A stretch of 64,000 nt of DNA from Amycolatopsis thermoflava N1165 (GCF_000473265.1 NZ_KI421511.1:8530415-8594414), one strand, 5' to 3'. Shown: positions 25,869-34,120, counted from the stretch's first letter. Notes: generated by a model not told the origin, from the letters alone. A program made the numbers and translations.

Positions 25869-26315
25869 TTACGCGCCCTCGGTGTGGTGGCGCAGCAGCC
25901 GGGACAACAGGGCGGTCAGCTGCTCCCGTTCCGCGCCGCTCAGCGGGGCGAGCAGGTCGTCCTGGATGCGCGCGATCTGCTTGTCGAGGCGCTTGAGCTG
26001 CCTGCGGCCGGCGGGGGTGATCGTGATGACGTTGCGCCTGCGGTCGGCCGGGTCCGGCTCCCGGCTGACCAGGTCGCGGTCGGCCAGTTCGTTGATGGTC
26101 GCCACCAGGTCGGAGAGGTGGATCGCGCTGCGGCGGCCCAGTGTGGCCTGGCTCGTCGGCCCGGACTCCTCCAGCGCGGCCAGCAGGCGGTAGTGGTAGC
26201 CGCGGGCGCCGGCCTCGGACAGGCCCTCGGTGACGAGCCGGTGCGCGTGGTGCGCGGTCTGCGTGAGCAGCCAGCTGGGGAGGGCACGCAGGCGCTCGGG
26301 GGCGGTGGTCTCCAT
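25869..26315 (-). CDS. MarR family transcriptional regulator
   Basis: The 148-residue MarR protein has 'HYRLLAALEESGPTSQATLG', recognition helix 'RRSAIHLSDLVATINELADR' and wing 'LVSREPDPADRRRNVITITP'. ATG 26315 has a TAGACT box (26323-26328) ending seven bases upstream and no ribosome site, so it should be leaderless. It is divergent from an epoxide hydrolase gene, with AACGTT motifs between them, and presumably represses that gene and itself. Confidence 0.9.
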   Translation of the reverse strand: METTAPERLRALPSWLLTQTAHHAHRLVTEGLSEAGARGYHYRLLAALEESGPTSQATLGRRSAIHLSDLVATINELADRDLVSREPDPADRRRNVITITPAGRRQLKRLDKQIARIQDDLLAPLSGAEREQLTALLSRLLRHHTEGA

Positions 26316-26322
26316 GATCGGG

Positions 26323-26385
26323 AGTCTAACCGAAACGTTCGCCCGGCGAATCATTTGACTGACTAACGTTTGGGCGTCTAACGTT
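26323..26385. promoter_or_regulatory. Divergent promoters and AACGTT operator sites, marR / epoxide hydrolase
   Basis: Rightward promoter: TTGACT (26355-26360), 18-base gap, TAACGT (26379-26384), then seven bases to ATG 26392. Leftward: TAGACT box at 26323-26328, then seven bases to the marR ATG. Three AACGTT palindromes lie here: 26334-26339 and two as CTAACGTT direct repeats at 26363-26370 and 26378-26385. The last covers the -10 box of the hydrolase gene, fitting repression by the adjacent MarR. Confidence 0.75.
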
Positions 26386-26391
26386 CTGGGC

Positions 26392-27483
26392 ATGACCGAG
26401 AAACCCTTCCGCATCGACATCCCGCAGTCCGCCCTCGACGACCTCGCCGCCCGCCTGGACCGCGTGCGCTGGCTCGACGAGCTGCCCGGCGCGGGCTGGG
26501 ACTACGGCATCCCGCTCGCCCGGGTCCGCGAGCTGGCCGGCCGCTGGCGCGACGGTTACGACTGGCGCGCCCAGGAGGCACTGTTGAATTCGTTCCCGCA
26601 GTTCACCGACGAGATCGACGGGCAGACCGTGCACTACCTGCACGTGCGCTCGCCGCGGGCGGACGCTCTGCCGCTGGTCGTGACGCACGGCTGGCCCGGT
26701 TCGGTCGTCGAGTTCCTGGACGTGATCGGGCCGCTGTCACGCGACTTCCATCTGGTGATCCCGTCGATCCCGGGTTTCGGCTTCTCGGGGCGGACGGCCG
26801 AGCGGGGCTGGGACGTGGCGCGGGTGGCGCGCGCCTGGGCCGAGCTGATGCGCCGGCTGGGGTACGAGCGGTACGGCGCCCAGGGCGGCGATTTCGGCTC
26901 GGCGATCTCGCAGCAGCTCGCCGCCGCCGCGCCGGACCAGGTGGTGGGTGTGCACCTGAACTACCTGCCGACACTGCCGCCGTCCGACGGGATCGCCGGA
27001 CTGTCCGAAGAGGATCAACGCAGGCTCGCCCACACGAAGGCGTACGCCGCGAACCGGCCCGGCTACCAGGTCCTGCACATGACCACGCCGCAGACGATCG
27101 CGTACGCCCTGACCGATTCCCCGGTCGGGCAGCTGGCGTGGATAGCCGAGCGGTTCGCGAAGTGGACCGACCCGGAGTCGCGCATCCCGGACGACCGCCT
27201 GCTGACGGACGTGATGCTGTACTGGCTGACCGGCACCGCGGGTTCGGCCGCCCGCCTGGCGAAGGAGAGTACGTACGTCGCCCAGGCAGGCCGCCCGTGC
27301 CCGGCGCCGGTCGGGGTGGCGGTCTTCGCGCACGACATCACCCTGTCGGTGCGCGCAGTCGCCGAACAGCGGTTCGACATCCGCCACTGGAGCGAGTTCG
27401 ACAGAGGCGGCCACTTCGCGGCGATGGAGGTGCCCGACCTGTTCGTCGAGGACGTGCGCAAGTTCTTCAGCACGCTGGCTTGA
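26392..27483 (+). CDS. Epoxide hydrolase (N-terminal EHN domain, microsomal type)
   Basis: The 363-residue alpha/beta hydrolase has the N-terminal EHN lid segment (about 4-110, 'PFRIDIPQSALDDLAARLDR') followed by the catalytic core: oxyanion 'THGWPGSVVEFLDVI', nucleophile Asp167 in 'QGGDFGSAISQ', lid tyrosines, and His341 in 'RGGHFAAMEVPD'. It opens epoxides with water through an ester intermediate. The length and domain order match actinobacterial microsomal-type enzymes. The transcript is probably leaderless from the TTGACT/TAACGT promoter and controlled by the divergent MarR. Confidence 0.93.
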   Translation: MTEKPFRIDIPQSALDDLAARLDRVRWLDELPGAGWDYGIPLARVRELAGRWRDGYDWRAQEALLNSFPQFTDEIDGQTVHYLHVRSPRADALPLVVTHGWPGSVVEFLDVIGPLSRDFHLVIPSIPGFGFSGRTAERGWDVARVARAWAELMRRLGYERYGAQGGDFGSAISQQLAAAAPDQVVGVHLNYLPTLPPSDGIAGLSEEDQRRLAHTKAYAANRPGYQVLHMTTPQTIAYALTDSPVGQLAWIAERFAKWTDPESRIPDDRLLTDVMLYWLTGTAGSAARLAKESTYVAQAGRPCPAPVGVAVFAHDITLSVRAVAEQRFDIRHWSEFDRGGHFAAMEVPDLFVEDVRKFFSTLA

Positions 27484-28279
27484 GGCGCGAGGCCGCCGGT
27501 CACGCCTGTGCCGCGAACTCCCGCTATTGCCGGCCGGCAGCCCCGGGCCGCCGGTCTGCGGTGGTCACTCGCGCGGCTGCTGCGGCTCGGTGGTGCTTGG
27601 CCGCGGCCGTGGCCGTCGGCGGCGCCTGGTTCGGCTGTGGTGGGTTCGTGTGCTGCTGGCCTGCCGGTCTGCGATCACTCGCGCGGCTGCTGCCGCTCGG
27701 TGGTGCGTGGCCGTGGCCGTTGGCGGCGCGCGGTTCGGCCGTGGCGGGCTGGCGTGCCGTTGGCCTGCCGGTCTGCGACGTGATCACTCGCGCCGCTACT
27801 GCCGCCTGGTGGCCCTTGGCCGCAGTCGCGGTCATTGGCGCCCCCGGTTCGGCCGCCGTGGTGGGCTCGCGTGCCGCTGGCCCGCCGGTCTGCGATCACT
27901 CGCGCGGCTACTGCGGCTCGGTGGTGCTTGGCCGCAGCTGGGGCCGTTGGCGGCGCCCGGTTCGGCCGTGGTGGGCTCGTATGCCGCTGGCCCGCCGGTC
28001 TTGCGACCATCCGCGCCTTCCCGCAATGCCAACCGGCAGCCCTGGGTCTCAGCCGTGGCCACTGGCGGTCCTCGCGCGCAGCGGCAGGAGGTGCGGGTCG
28101 GGCGTCCTGCGAGGCTGCTTGCCCGAGCTGAGCACCAGCCAAGGACCACGCGGGGGCCTGGCGGCGGAGGCCGGGGGTGCCTCCGGCGAGGCAGAGGGCC
28201 GTCGCTCCGCCGGAATCTTCTGGGCTTCCCTGGCCCGGGTGCTTCTGCCATGTTGCATCAGGAGCGGAGAGGGGGCCCG
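27484..28279. other. Non-coding gap holding a long tandem repeat
   Basis: Nearly 800 bp separate the epoxide hydrolase and phosphotransferase genes. Most of it is a degenerate tandem repeat of about 110 bp (27553-28000). Open frames across it, including one that would fuse 250 low-complexity residues onto the phosphotransferase, carry no domain and no ribosome site, and I regard them as repeat artefacts. The last 250 bp should contain the phosphotransferase promoter, but no clear box is seen. Confidence 0.5.
27553..28005. repeat. Degenerate 104-117 bp tandem repeat, four copies
   Basis: Unit starts marked by GGTCTGCGA/G fall at 27553, 27666, 27770, 27887 and 27997. Each unit contains CACTCGCGCGGCT near its start, a GGTGGTGCTTGGCC section, and ends with a CGGTTCGGCCGTGGTGGGCTCG-like block before the next GGTCTGCG. 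Copies differ by substitutions and short indels, so the period varies and no single frame is preserved. That argues against a repeat protein and for a non-coding tandem duplication. Confidence 0.8.
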
Positions 28280-29326
28280 ATGCCGGAGGCCGAGATCCTG
28301 TCGCCGGGGGAGTTGCGCGCGCTCGGCGCGTGGATGGACCGCCAAGGGCTGCCGGGCGGGCCCGTCGATGACCTCGCGCCGATCGCCGGTGGCACTCAGA
28401 ACCTGATGGTTTCGTTCCGCCGTGGCGGCCGGGCCTACGTCCTGCGCAGCGGTCCCCGGCACCGGCGGGCGCGCAGCAACGACGTGCTGCGCCGGGAGAT
28501 GCGGGTGCTCGCCGCGCTGTCGGGCACCGCGGTGCCGCACCCGGAGCTGATCGCGGCCTGCCCGGAGGAGACCGTCCTGCCCGGCGCGGTCTTCTACCTG
28601 ATGGAGCCGGTGGACGGGTTCAACGCGACCGTCGAACTGCCCGAGCCGCACGCCGCCCGCCCCGAGCTGCGGCACGAGATGGGGCTGGCGATGGCCGACG
28701 CGCTGGCGGCGCTGAGCGAAGTCGACCACGAGCGGGCCGGCCTGGCGGATTTCGGTCGCCCACAGGGGTTCCTCGAACGCCAGGTGCCGCGGTGGCTCGC
28801 GGAGCTCGATTCCTACGCGGGCCACGACGGTTACCCCGGGCCGAGCCTGCCGGGCGTGGAGGCGGTCGCCGACTGGCTCGCGCAATGTGTGCCCCAGCGG
28901 TGGTCGCCAGGCATCCTCCACGGCGACTACCACCTCGCGAACGTCCTGTTCGACCGCCGGGGCGCCACGGTCGCGGCCATCGTGGACTGGGAGATGAGCA
29001 CGATCGGCGACCCGCTCCTCGACCTCGGCTGGCTGCTGGCCACGTGGCCCGGCACCCGCCCGATGCTCGGATGGAGCGGCCTCGCCACAGCCGGCGACCT
29101 CGCCACCGAGGAGGAGATCGTGGCCCGCTACGCCGCCAGCTCCGGACGGGACACCTCGGGACTCGCCTGGTACGCGGTGCTGGCGTGCTTCAAGCTGGGC
29201 ATCGTGCTGGAAGGCACGCACGCGCGTGCCTGCGCCGGCAAGGCGCCACGCGCCATCGGAGACCGCCTCCACGCGGCGGCGGTCGGGTTGTTCGAGCAGG
29301 CGCTGGACCGCATCGCGCGTTCGTGA
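28280..29326 (+). CDS. Phosphotransferase family protein (APH/ACAD10-like)
   Basis: The 348-residue aminoglycoside-phosphotransferase-fold protein has 'GGTQNLMVSFRRGGRAYVLR' (nucleotide loop and Lys/Arg position), the Brenner motif 'GILHGDYHLANVLFD' with catalytic Asp, and 'AAIVDWEMSTIGDPLLDLGW' with the metal-binding Asp. It is closest in pattern to the ACAD10/11 kinase domain and bacterial relatives near acyl-CoA metabolism genes rather than to drug-resistance enzymes. ATG 28280 was chosen from the start of the conserved domain; GGAG/GAGGGGG runs precede it. Flanked on both sides by tandem repeats. Confidence 0.85.
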   Translation: MPEAEILSPGELRALGAWMDRQGLPGGPVDDLAPIAGGTQNLMVSFRRGGRAYVLRSGPRHRRARSNDVLRREMRVLAALSGTAVPHPELIAACPEETVLPGAVFYLMEPVDGFNATVELPEPHAARPELRHEMGLAMADALAALSEVDHERAGLADFGRPQGFLERQVPRWLAELDSYAGHDGYPGPSLPGVEAVADWLAQCVPQRWSPGILHGDYHLANVLFDRRGATVAAIVDWEMSTIGDPLLDLGWLLATWPGTRPMLGWSGLATAGDLATEEEIVARYAASSGRDTSGLAWYAVLACFKLGIVLEGTHARACAGKAPRAIGDRLHAAAVGLFEQALDRIARS

Positions 29327-29772
29327 GTGGTCGAGCTGCCCGCGCGGCCGGGGCCGCGGTAGAGGGCTGTTCGCGCCGGGTCACTGCTCGCGCGAGACGG
29401 CTGCTCGGGCGGGATGGTTGCTCGCGGGGGATGGTTGCTCGGGCGGGTTGGCTGTTCGCGGGGGATGGCTGCTCGCGTGGGTGGTTGCTCGCGCGGGTTG
29501 GCTGCTCGCGCGGGTTGGCTAGGTGTTGCCGACCGCAGGCGGGCCGTGATCGGTTGGGGTGGCTTCACATGAGGGTGGGGGCCGTACCGAAATGGCTTTG
29601 ACCGCGTGCTGAATCGTGTGGGTGGTGGGCGTCGCGATCGCTGTCGGAAAGTGGTCGGTGCCGGGGCTGCGCAGAGGGGGCGTCGCGGATCGCGGCCGGA
29701 AAATGGCCGGCCTCGTGGGCTGTGGTGAGGGTGCCTGGCCGGCGACAGCGCATCGGGCGCCACAAGCAGTGG
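29327..29772. other. Gap with 17-bp tandem repeats between phosphotransferase and stress protein genes
   Basis: This 446-bp gap starts with the repeat block at 29365-29520 and continues with a plainer GC-rich segment to the stop of the leftward universal stress protein gene. No gene is supported on either strand. Confidence 0.5.
29365..29520. repeat. 17-bp tandem repeat, about nine degenerate copies
   Basis: The consensus is GGCTGCTCGCGCGGGTT, with C/T and G/A variants (for example GGTTGCTCGCGGGGGAT). From about 29399 the copies follow each other every 17 bases (one of 16), and the final two are identical, suggesting recent slippage. As the period is not a multiple of three, it is not a coding repeat. 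Confidence 0.85.
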
Positions 29773-30279
29773 TCAGGGCACCACTGTCACCGGCCACAGG
29801 CCGGATCGCACGAGGCGGTTCGCCACCGAGCCGACGATCCGGTGGCCCCGGCTCTCCGACGCGCCCACCACGACGAGGTCGGCGTGCAGCTCGACCGCCG
29901 CGCGGCGGAGTTCCGTGAAGGCGTCGCCGCGGCGGACGATGAACGTGATGGGCAGGCGGGCCTCGTCGGCCAGATTGCGGATCGGTCCGCGCATCTCGTC
30001 GATCGTCGCTTCGTAGGCCTGCTCCTGGGCTGCCGCGAGGTAGCCGCTCGCCATGCCGGTCCACGCCGTCGGCGCCAGCACGTACACCAGCACCAGCCGC
30101 GACCGCTGCCGCCGCGCCAGCCCGGCCGCGTAGGCGCCCGCCCGGGACGCGCTGGGGGAGCCGTCGACGCCGGCGAGGACGACGTGCGGCCCGTCGGTGC
30201 CGCGCTCGAACGGTCCCGGCGACCACGCCGGGCCGTACTCCTCCACCAGTTGTCCCCGCTCGGCACCCACGGCACGCAT
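29773..30279 (-). CDS. Single-domain universal stress protein
   Basis: The 168-residue UspA-fold protein has 'HVVLAGVDGSPSASRAGAYA' at the start of the fold, preceded by a roughly 30-residue extension, and the ATP loop 'VVGASESRGHRIVGSVANRL' near the C-terminus. The G-x2-G-x9-G-S/T loop is recognisable (G-A-S-E-S-R-G-H-R-I-V-G-S-V), so it probably binds a nucleotide. It is divergent from ilvA, whose ribosome site is 70 bp away. It is unlike the tandem-domain protein near the window start in sequence and layout. Confidence 0.87.
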   Translation of the reverse strand: MRAVGAERGQLVEEYGPAWSPGPFERGTDGPHVVLAGVDGSPSASRAGAYAAGLARRQRSRLVLVYVLAPTAWTGMASGYLAAAQEQAYEATIDEMRGPIRNLADEARLPITFIVRRGDAFTELRRAAVELHADLVVVGASESRGHRIVGSVANRLVRSGLWPVTVVP

Positions 30280-30363
30280 TATCTGGCACCGGCCGCTCCG
30301 GGTGCGGGCACCCGGCACGGCTTTGGTACGAATGACGTCTACGCCGACAGGAGGAACCAAGTC

Positions 30364-31623
30364 GTGGGTAACGGGCCCGACCCCGTGCGGGCGGCCGACG
30401 TGGCGATGGCGGCCGCCCGGTTCGCCGGGGTCATCCAGCCGACGCCACTGCACCGCAACGAACGGCTTTCGCTGCAGCACGGCGTGGACGTCTGGCTCAA
30501 GCGCGAGGACCTGTCCGCCGTCCGCTCCTACAAAGGCCGTGGCGCCTACAACCTGGTGAGCCAGCTCTCACCGGAGGAGCGCGCCCGCGGCGTCGTGTGC
30601 GCGAGCGCAGGCAACCACGGCCAGGGTGTGGCGTTCGCCTCAGCCGCCCTCGGGGTCCTCGCCCGCGTCTACTTGCCGCGCACCACCCCCCGGCAGAAGC
30701 GGGACCGCGTTGCCCGGCTGGGTGGTGAGCACGTGCAGATCGTGATGCACGGCGACACCTACGACGACGCTGCCGCCGCCGCGCAGGAGTACGCGGCGAG
30801 CACGGGCACGACGATGATCCCCGCGTTCGACGATCCGCGCACGATCGCCGGGCAGGGCACCGTCGTCAAGGAGGCCATCGAGCAGCTGGGCCGCGCCCCC
30901 GACGTCGTGATCGTGCCGGTCGGTGGCGGCGGCCTGCTCGCCGGAACCCTCGCCTGGCTCCGCGAGACCCACCCCGAGGTGCGGGTGATCGGCGCCGAGC
31001 CGCAGGGCGCGGCCAGCATGGCTCTCGCACTCGAGCACGGCGGCCCCGTCGCCATGGAGACCATCGACCCGTTCGTCGACGGCGCCGCCGTCCGGCTCGT
31101 CGGGCAGCACACCTACGCCCTCGCCGCCGAACGCCGACCGAGCATGATCGCCGTGCCCGAGGGCAAGATCTGCGTCGAGATGCTCGACCTCTACCAGTCC
31201 GACGGCATCATCGCCGAGCCCGCCGGCGCGTTGTCACCGGCAGCGCTCGGGCTGGACCTCGACCTGGAGCCGGGCTCGACCGTGCTGTGCATCGTCTCCG
31301 GCGGCAACAACGACGTCAGCCGCTACGCCGAGATCGTCGAGCGGGCCCTGATCTTCGAGGGGCGCAAGCACTACTTCCTCGTCGAGTTCCCGCAGGAGCC
31401 TGGCGCGCTCCGCCGCTTCCTCGACGACGTGCTCGGCCCCGACGACGACATCACGCTGTTCGAGTACGTCAAGCGCAACAACCGCGAGACCGGCCCGGCT
31501 CTGGTCGGCATCGAGCTGGGCTCGCCGGACAACCTCGAACCGATGATGAAGCGGATGGCGGCCGGTCCGCACCGCATCGAGCGCGTCCCGCCGGACAGCC
31601 CCCTGTTCACGTTCCTGGTGTGA
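30364..31623 (+). CDS. ilvA: Threonine dehydratase (biosynthetic type)
   Basis: The enzyme deaminates L-threonine to 2-oxobutanoate, the first step of isoleucine synthesis. The 419-residue PLP enzyme has the lysine in 'AVRSYKGRGAYN' (Lys57), phosphate-binding 'SAGNHGQGVAFA', 'VPVGGGGLLAGTLAW', and a single C-terminal ACT-like regulatory domain (about 330-410, 'YFLVEFPQEPGALRRFL'). This matches the short actinobacterial IlvA with one ACT-like unit. GTG 30364 is chosen for the AGGAGG ribosome site at 30349-30354. Its last 17 bases overlap the convergent SDR gene. Confidence 0.93.
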   Translation: MGNGPDPVRAADVAMAAARFAGVIQPTPLHRNERLSLQHGVDVWLKREDLSAVRSYKGRGAYNLVSQLSPEERARGVVCASAGNHGQGVAFASAALGVLARVYLPRTTPRQKRDRVARLGGEHVQIVMHGDTYDDAAAAAQEYAASTGTTMIPAFDDPRTIAGQGTVVKEAIEQLGRAPDVVIVPVGGGGLLAGTLAWLRETHPEVRVIGAEPQGAASMALALEHGGPVAMETIDPFVDGAAVRLVGQHTYALAAERRPSMIAVPEGKICVEMLDLYQSDGIIAEPAGALSPAALGLDLDLEPGSTVLCIVSGGNNDVSRYAEIVERALIFEGRKHYFLVEFPQEPGALRRFLDDVLGPDDDITLFEYVKRNNRETGPALVGIELGSPDNLEPMMKRMAAGPHRIERVPPDSPLFTFLV

Positions 31624-32449
31624 CCGGCATCGGAATCGCCTTCTCGGCCGCGCGGCTCACCTCCTCCCAGTCCGCCCAGCCGTCCAGGCGCTGCCGCGTG
31701 AGGTCGTGCGCCAGGTCGTAGACCATGCTGCCGAGCAGCAGGCGCAACGGCGGATCCTCGCTGTCCGCGAGTTTCAGCAGCGCCTCCGCGGCGAGCGCGG
31801 GATCGCTGTCCACCGAACCCTCGGTCCACTGCTGCTCCATCTCCTGCCGCAGCGGTGCGTAGGCGTCGACCGGCGAGGCCATCGCGGGTGCGGTGTAGAG
31901 GTCGGTCCAGTAGCCGCCGGGCTGCACGATGCTGACCTTGACGCCGAACGAGGCCGCCTCCTTGGCCAGCGCCTCGCTCATGCCCTCCAGGGCGAACTTG
32001 CTCGCGCTGTAGAGACCCGTCATCGGGAACCCGCCCAGCGCGGCGATGCTCGAAATCTGCAGGATGCGACCGGACCGCCGGCGCCGCATCACCGGTAGCA
32101 CAGCCTGGCTCACCCAGAGCGCGCCGAAGAAGTTCGTCTCCATCGCCGCTCTGGCCTCGTCCTCGGTGAACTCCTCGACCATGCCCATGGACAGGGTGCC
32201 CGCGTTGTTGACCACGACGTCGAGGCGACCGAAGTGGTCGACGGCCTGCTCGACGACCCGGAACACGTCCTCCCGCCGGGTGACGTCGAGCTGGACGGGC
32301 AGCAGCCGGTCGGTCGCCTCGGCGGTGATGGTGCGGGAGGCCGCGACCACCCGGTCACCGCGATCGAGGGCGGCTTCGGTGAAGGCGCGGCCGAGGCCGC
32401 GGCTCGCACCGGTGATGAACCAGACGCGGGAAGGGGAGGTGGTGGTCAT
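31607..32449 (-). CDS. Short-chain dehydrogenase/reductase
   Basis: The 280-residue classical SDR has cofactor loop 'FITGASRGLGRAFTEAALDR' (T-G-x3-G-x-G), 'VVNNAGTLSMG' and catalytic 'ISSIAAL...YSASKFALEG' (Ser, Tyr and Lys). Arg after the loop suggests NADPH preference. The substrate is unknown. ATG 32449 has a good AAAGGAG site. It is divergent from a TetR gene with palindromic operators between them, so it is the likely regulatory target. Its 3' end overlaps ilvA on the other strand by 17 bp. Confidence 0.92.
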   Translation of the reverse strand: MTTTSPSRVWFITGASRGLGRAFTEAALDRGDRVVAASRTITAEATDRLLPVQLDVTRREDVFRVVEQAVDHFGRLDVVVNNAGTLSMGMVEEFTEDEARAAMETNFFGALWVSQAVLPVMRRRRSGRILQISSIAALGGFPMTGLYSASKFALEGMSEALAKEAASFGVKVSIVQPGGYWTDLYTAPAMASPVDAYAPLRQEMEQQWTEGSVDSDPALAAEALLKLADSEDPPLRLLLGSMVYDLAHDLTRQRLDGWADWEEVSRAAEKAIPMPVTPGT

Positions 32450-32467
32450 CTGGGCTCCTTTCGCTGT

Positions 32468-32523
32468 GAGACGAACCGTAGCGTCTCGAGTCGCCAGGTG
32501 TCAAGACGGACCGTCTCGTCTTG
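32468..32523. promoter_or_regulatory. TetR operators between SDR and tetR genes
   Basis: Two inverted repeats share the AGACG core: GAGACG-N8-CGTCTC (32468-32487) and AGACGG-A-CCGTCT (32504-32516). The second is embedded in a wider CAAGACG-N8-CGTCTTG (32502-32523). Two copies of the same half-site between divergent genes fit binding of two dimers of the adjacent TetR. Confidence 0.72.
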
Positions 32524-32543
32524 GTCTGTGGTAGTGTGGGGAC

Positions 32544-33113
32544 GTGCCAGATGCGAGTCGTCGCAACGAGAGCTCGCGGCAGGCGATCCTGGCTGCCGCG
32601 TTCGAATTGGTGGGTGAAGTCGGGTACGCGAAGCTGAGCATCGAAGGGATCGCCGCGCGAGCGGGCGTCGGGAAGCAGACGATCTACCGCTGGTGGCCCT
32701 CGAAGGGGGCGGTGCTGCTGGACGCGTTCCTGATGCTGTCCGAAGGGGACGGTGGCGGGCTGCCCGACACCGGTGACCTGGAGGCGGATCTGAAGACGGT
32801 GCTGCGCGCGACGGTCAAGGAGCTGGCCGACGAGCGCTTCGACCTCACGATGCGCGCGCTCAGCTCGGAGATCATGCACGATCCGGAGCTGGCGCGGATG
32901 TACGCGGAGCGGCTCGACGAGCCGGTGCGGGAGCTGAAGAAGGAGCGGCTGCGCAAGGCGGTGGAAGCCGGGCAGCTGTCCGATGTGGACCTGGATGTGG
33001 CGGTGGACGTGATCTGGGGGCCGGTGACGGTGCGGTGGATGCAGCGCGGGCCGCTCACGGTGGAGTTCGCGGACCAGGTGGTGGAGACGGCGTTGTCCGG
33101 GTTGCGACCCTGA
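32544..33113 (+). CDS. TetR family regulator of the divergent SDR gene
   Basis: The 189-residue TetR protein has a complete helix-turn-helix ('AILAAAFELVGEVGYAKLSI' to 'VGKQTIYRWWPSKGAVLLDA', including the W-W-P-S-K variant of the TetR_C_16 group), then an all-helical C-terminal domain. GTG 32544 lies six bases after a TAGTGT box (32532-32537), so the mRNA is probably leaderless. The operator pair upstream should make it autoregulatory. A short hairpin at 33121-33137 follows the stop. Confidence 0.9.
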   Translation: MPDASRRNESSRQAILAAAFELVGEVGYAKLSIEGIAARAGVGKQTIYRWWPSKGAVLLDAFLMLSEGDGGGLPDTGDLEADLKTVLRATVKELADERFDLTMRALSSEIMHDPELARMYAERLDEPVRELKKERLRKAVEAGQLSDVDLDVAVDVIWGPVTVRWMQRGPLTVEFADQVVETALSGLRP

Positions 33114-33449
33114 CGCGGCGGGCGTTTGGCGAACGCCTTGCGGTGCTGGCGGTCGTTTTGAGGGCTGGGTGCGACGGGAGTTGGGCTTAGGTGCCGGATC
33201 GGATGGGGGAGTCGGCGTTGTGCCAGTTGCCCTGACGCGGCTGGGGTTGGGGACAGTGCTCGCGGCGGTGGCCAGTCTCGGCGCGGGGGTGGCGGTCCGT
33301 GGCGGAATTTCGTGAGCGGGTAGGGGCAAGGTCGTCCCGGTTGTGACACCGGCACTGGGGGCTTGCCGGGGTGAAATTGCGGGACTGGGCGGGCCGGCGC
33401 GGCGAGGTCCGTTCGCGGGTCCCGGGGTGGCCCGCGAAACGGGAGCCCC
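33114..33449. other. Intergenic gap between convergent regulators, with a short terminator hairpin
   Basis: This 336-bp gap separates two convergent TetR genes. GGCGTT (33121-33126) and AACGCC (33132-33137) form a 6-bp stem with a 5-base loop directly after the first stop, a likely terminator. Beyond that I see neither a gene nor regular repeats. Confidence 0.45.
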
Positions 33450-34079
33450 TCAGCTCTTCGCCGCCACGGCCTGTTCGAAGAAGTCGGCCAGTTGCCGCCC
33501 GTAGGACTCCAGGTCCAGGTTCGGGTTTTCGGTGTAGGCCTGGATCGCGCCGTCGATGCTCTGCGCGATCGTGCGGGCCGCGACCTCGGCCGAGAACTCG
33601 CCGAAGGCGCCCTCCCGCTGACCCTGGGTCAGTAGCCGCTCGATGCGGCCCGTCCGGAAACCGCTCAGCAACGGGCCCGCCACCGGCCAGCCGTCCGGGT
33701 CGTCCGCGTTCGCGGCCACCTCGCGCAGCACCCGCACACACTCGGGGTGGTCGCGGACGAACGTGACCTCCGTTTCGATCAACGCGCGCAGCATCGCGGC
33801 CCGGTCGGTCGTGTCGCCGGCCCGCTCCTCCAGGTACCTGTCCCGGATGCTCATGGCCGTCGTCACCACCGCCTGCATCAGCCCCGCCTTCGTGCCGAAG
33901 TGGTAGCCGATCAACCGCGTGCTGCTCAGCCCCGCACGCTCCTTGATGCGGGCGAACGACGTCCGGCGGTACCCCAGCTCCGAGATCGTCGCCAGGGTCG
34001 CCGCGATGATCTGCGAACGGCGCGCCTCCTCGGCCGGGCTCAGGCCCAGGTCCGGCTGCACCTCATTGATTACCTGCAT
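33450..34079 (-). CDS. TetR family regulator, probably autoregulated
   Basis: The 209-residue TetR protein has helix-turn-helix 'ATLATISELGYRRTSFARI' through 'STRLIGYHFGTKAGLMQAVV' and a helical effector domain ('FRTGRIERLLTQGQREGAFG') typical of the TetR_C group. ATG 34079 is supported by a near-ideal leaderless promoter: TTGCCG, 17 bases, TAACTT, seven bases, ATG (reading leftward). A palindrome lies over the -10 box. The neighbouring TetR gene is transcribed in the same direction 41 bp upstream. No obvious target other than itself is adjacent. Confidence 0.88.
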   Translation of the reverse strand: MQVINEVQPDLGLSPAEEARRSQIIAATLATISELGYRRTSFARIKERAGLSSTRLIGYHFGTKAGLMQAVVTTAMSIRDRYLEERAGDTTDRAAMLRALIETEVTFVRDHPECVRVLREVAANADDPDGWPVAGPLLSGFRTGRIERLLTQGQREGAFGEFSAEVAARTIAQSIDGAIQAYTENPNLDLESYGRQLADFFEQAVAAKS

Positions 34080-34105
34080 GAGTAAAAAGTTACTCGGCTG
34101 AGTAA
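34080..34105 (-). promoter_or_regulatory. GAGTAA operator over a leaderless tetR promoter
   Basis: GAGTAA (34080-34085) - AAAG - TTACTC (34090-34095) is a perfect 16-bp palindrome directly abutting the start codon. A third GAGTAA half-site follows at 34100-34105. On the minus strand the -10 box TAACTT (34087-34092) is inside the palindrome, so a bound dimer would stop transcription. Confidence 0.75.
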
Positions 34106-34120
34106 TCAGCGGCAAGCGGA

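Noticed and set aside
27527..28279. N-terminal extension that would make the phosphotransferase 599 residues long
   Set aside because: The added 251 residues come from the degenerate 110-bp repeat and contain Arg/Ala/Trp low complexity. The conserved domain starts at ATG 28280.
29722..30363. N-terminal extension of threonine dehydratase
   Set aside because: It is antisense to the universal stress protein gene. AGGAGG at 30349-30354 fixes GTG 30364.
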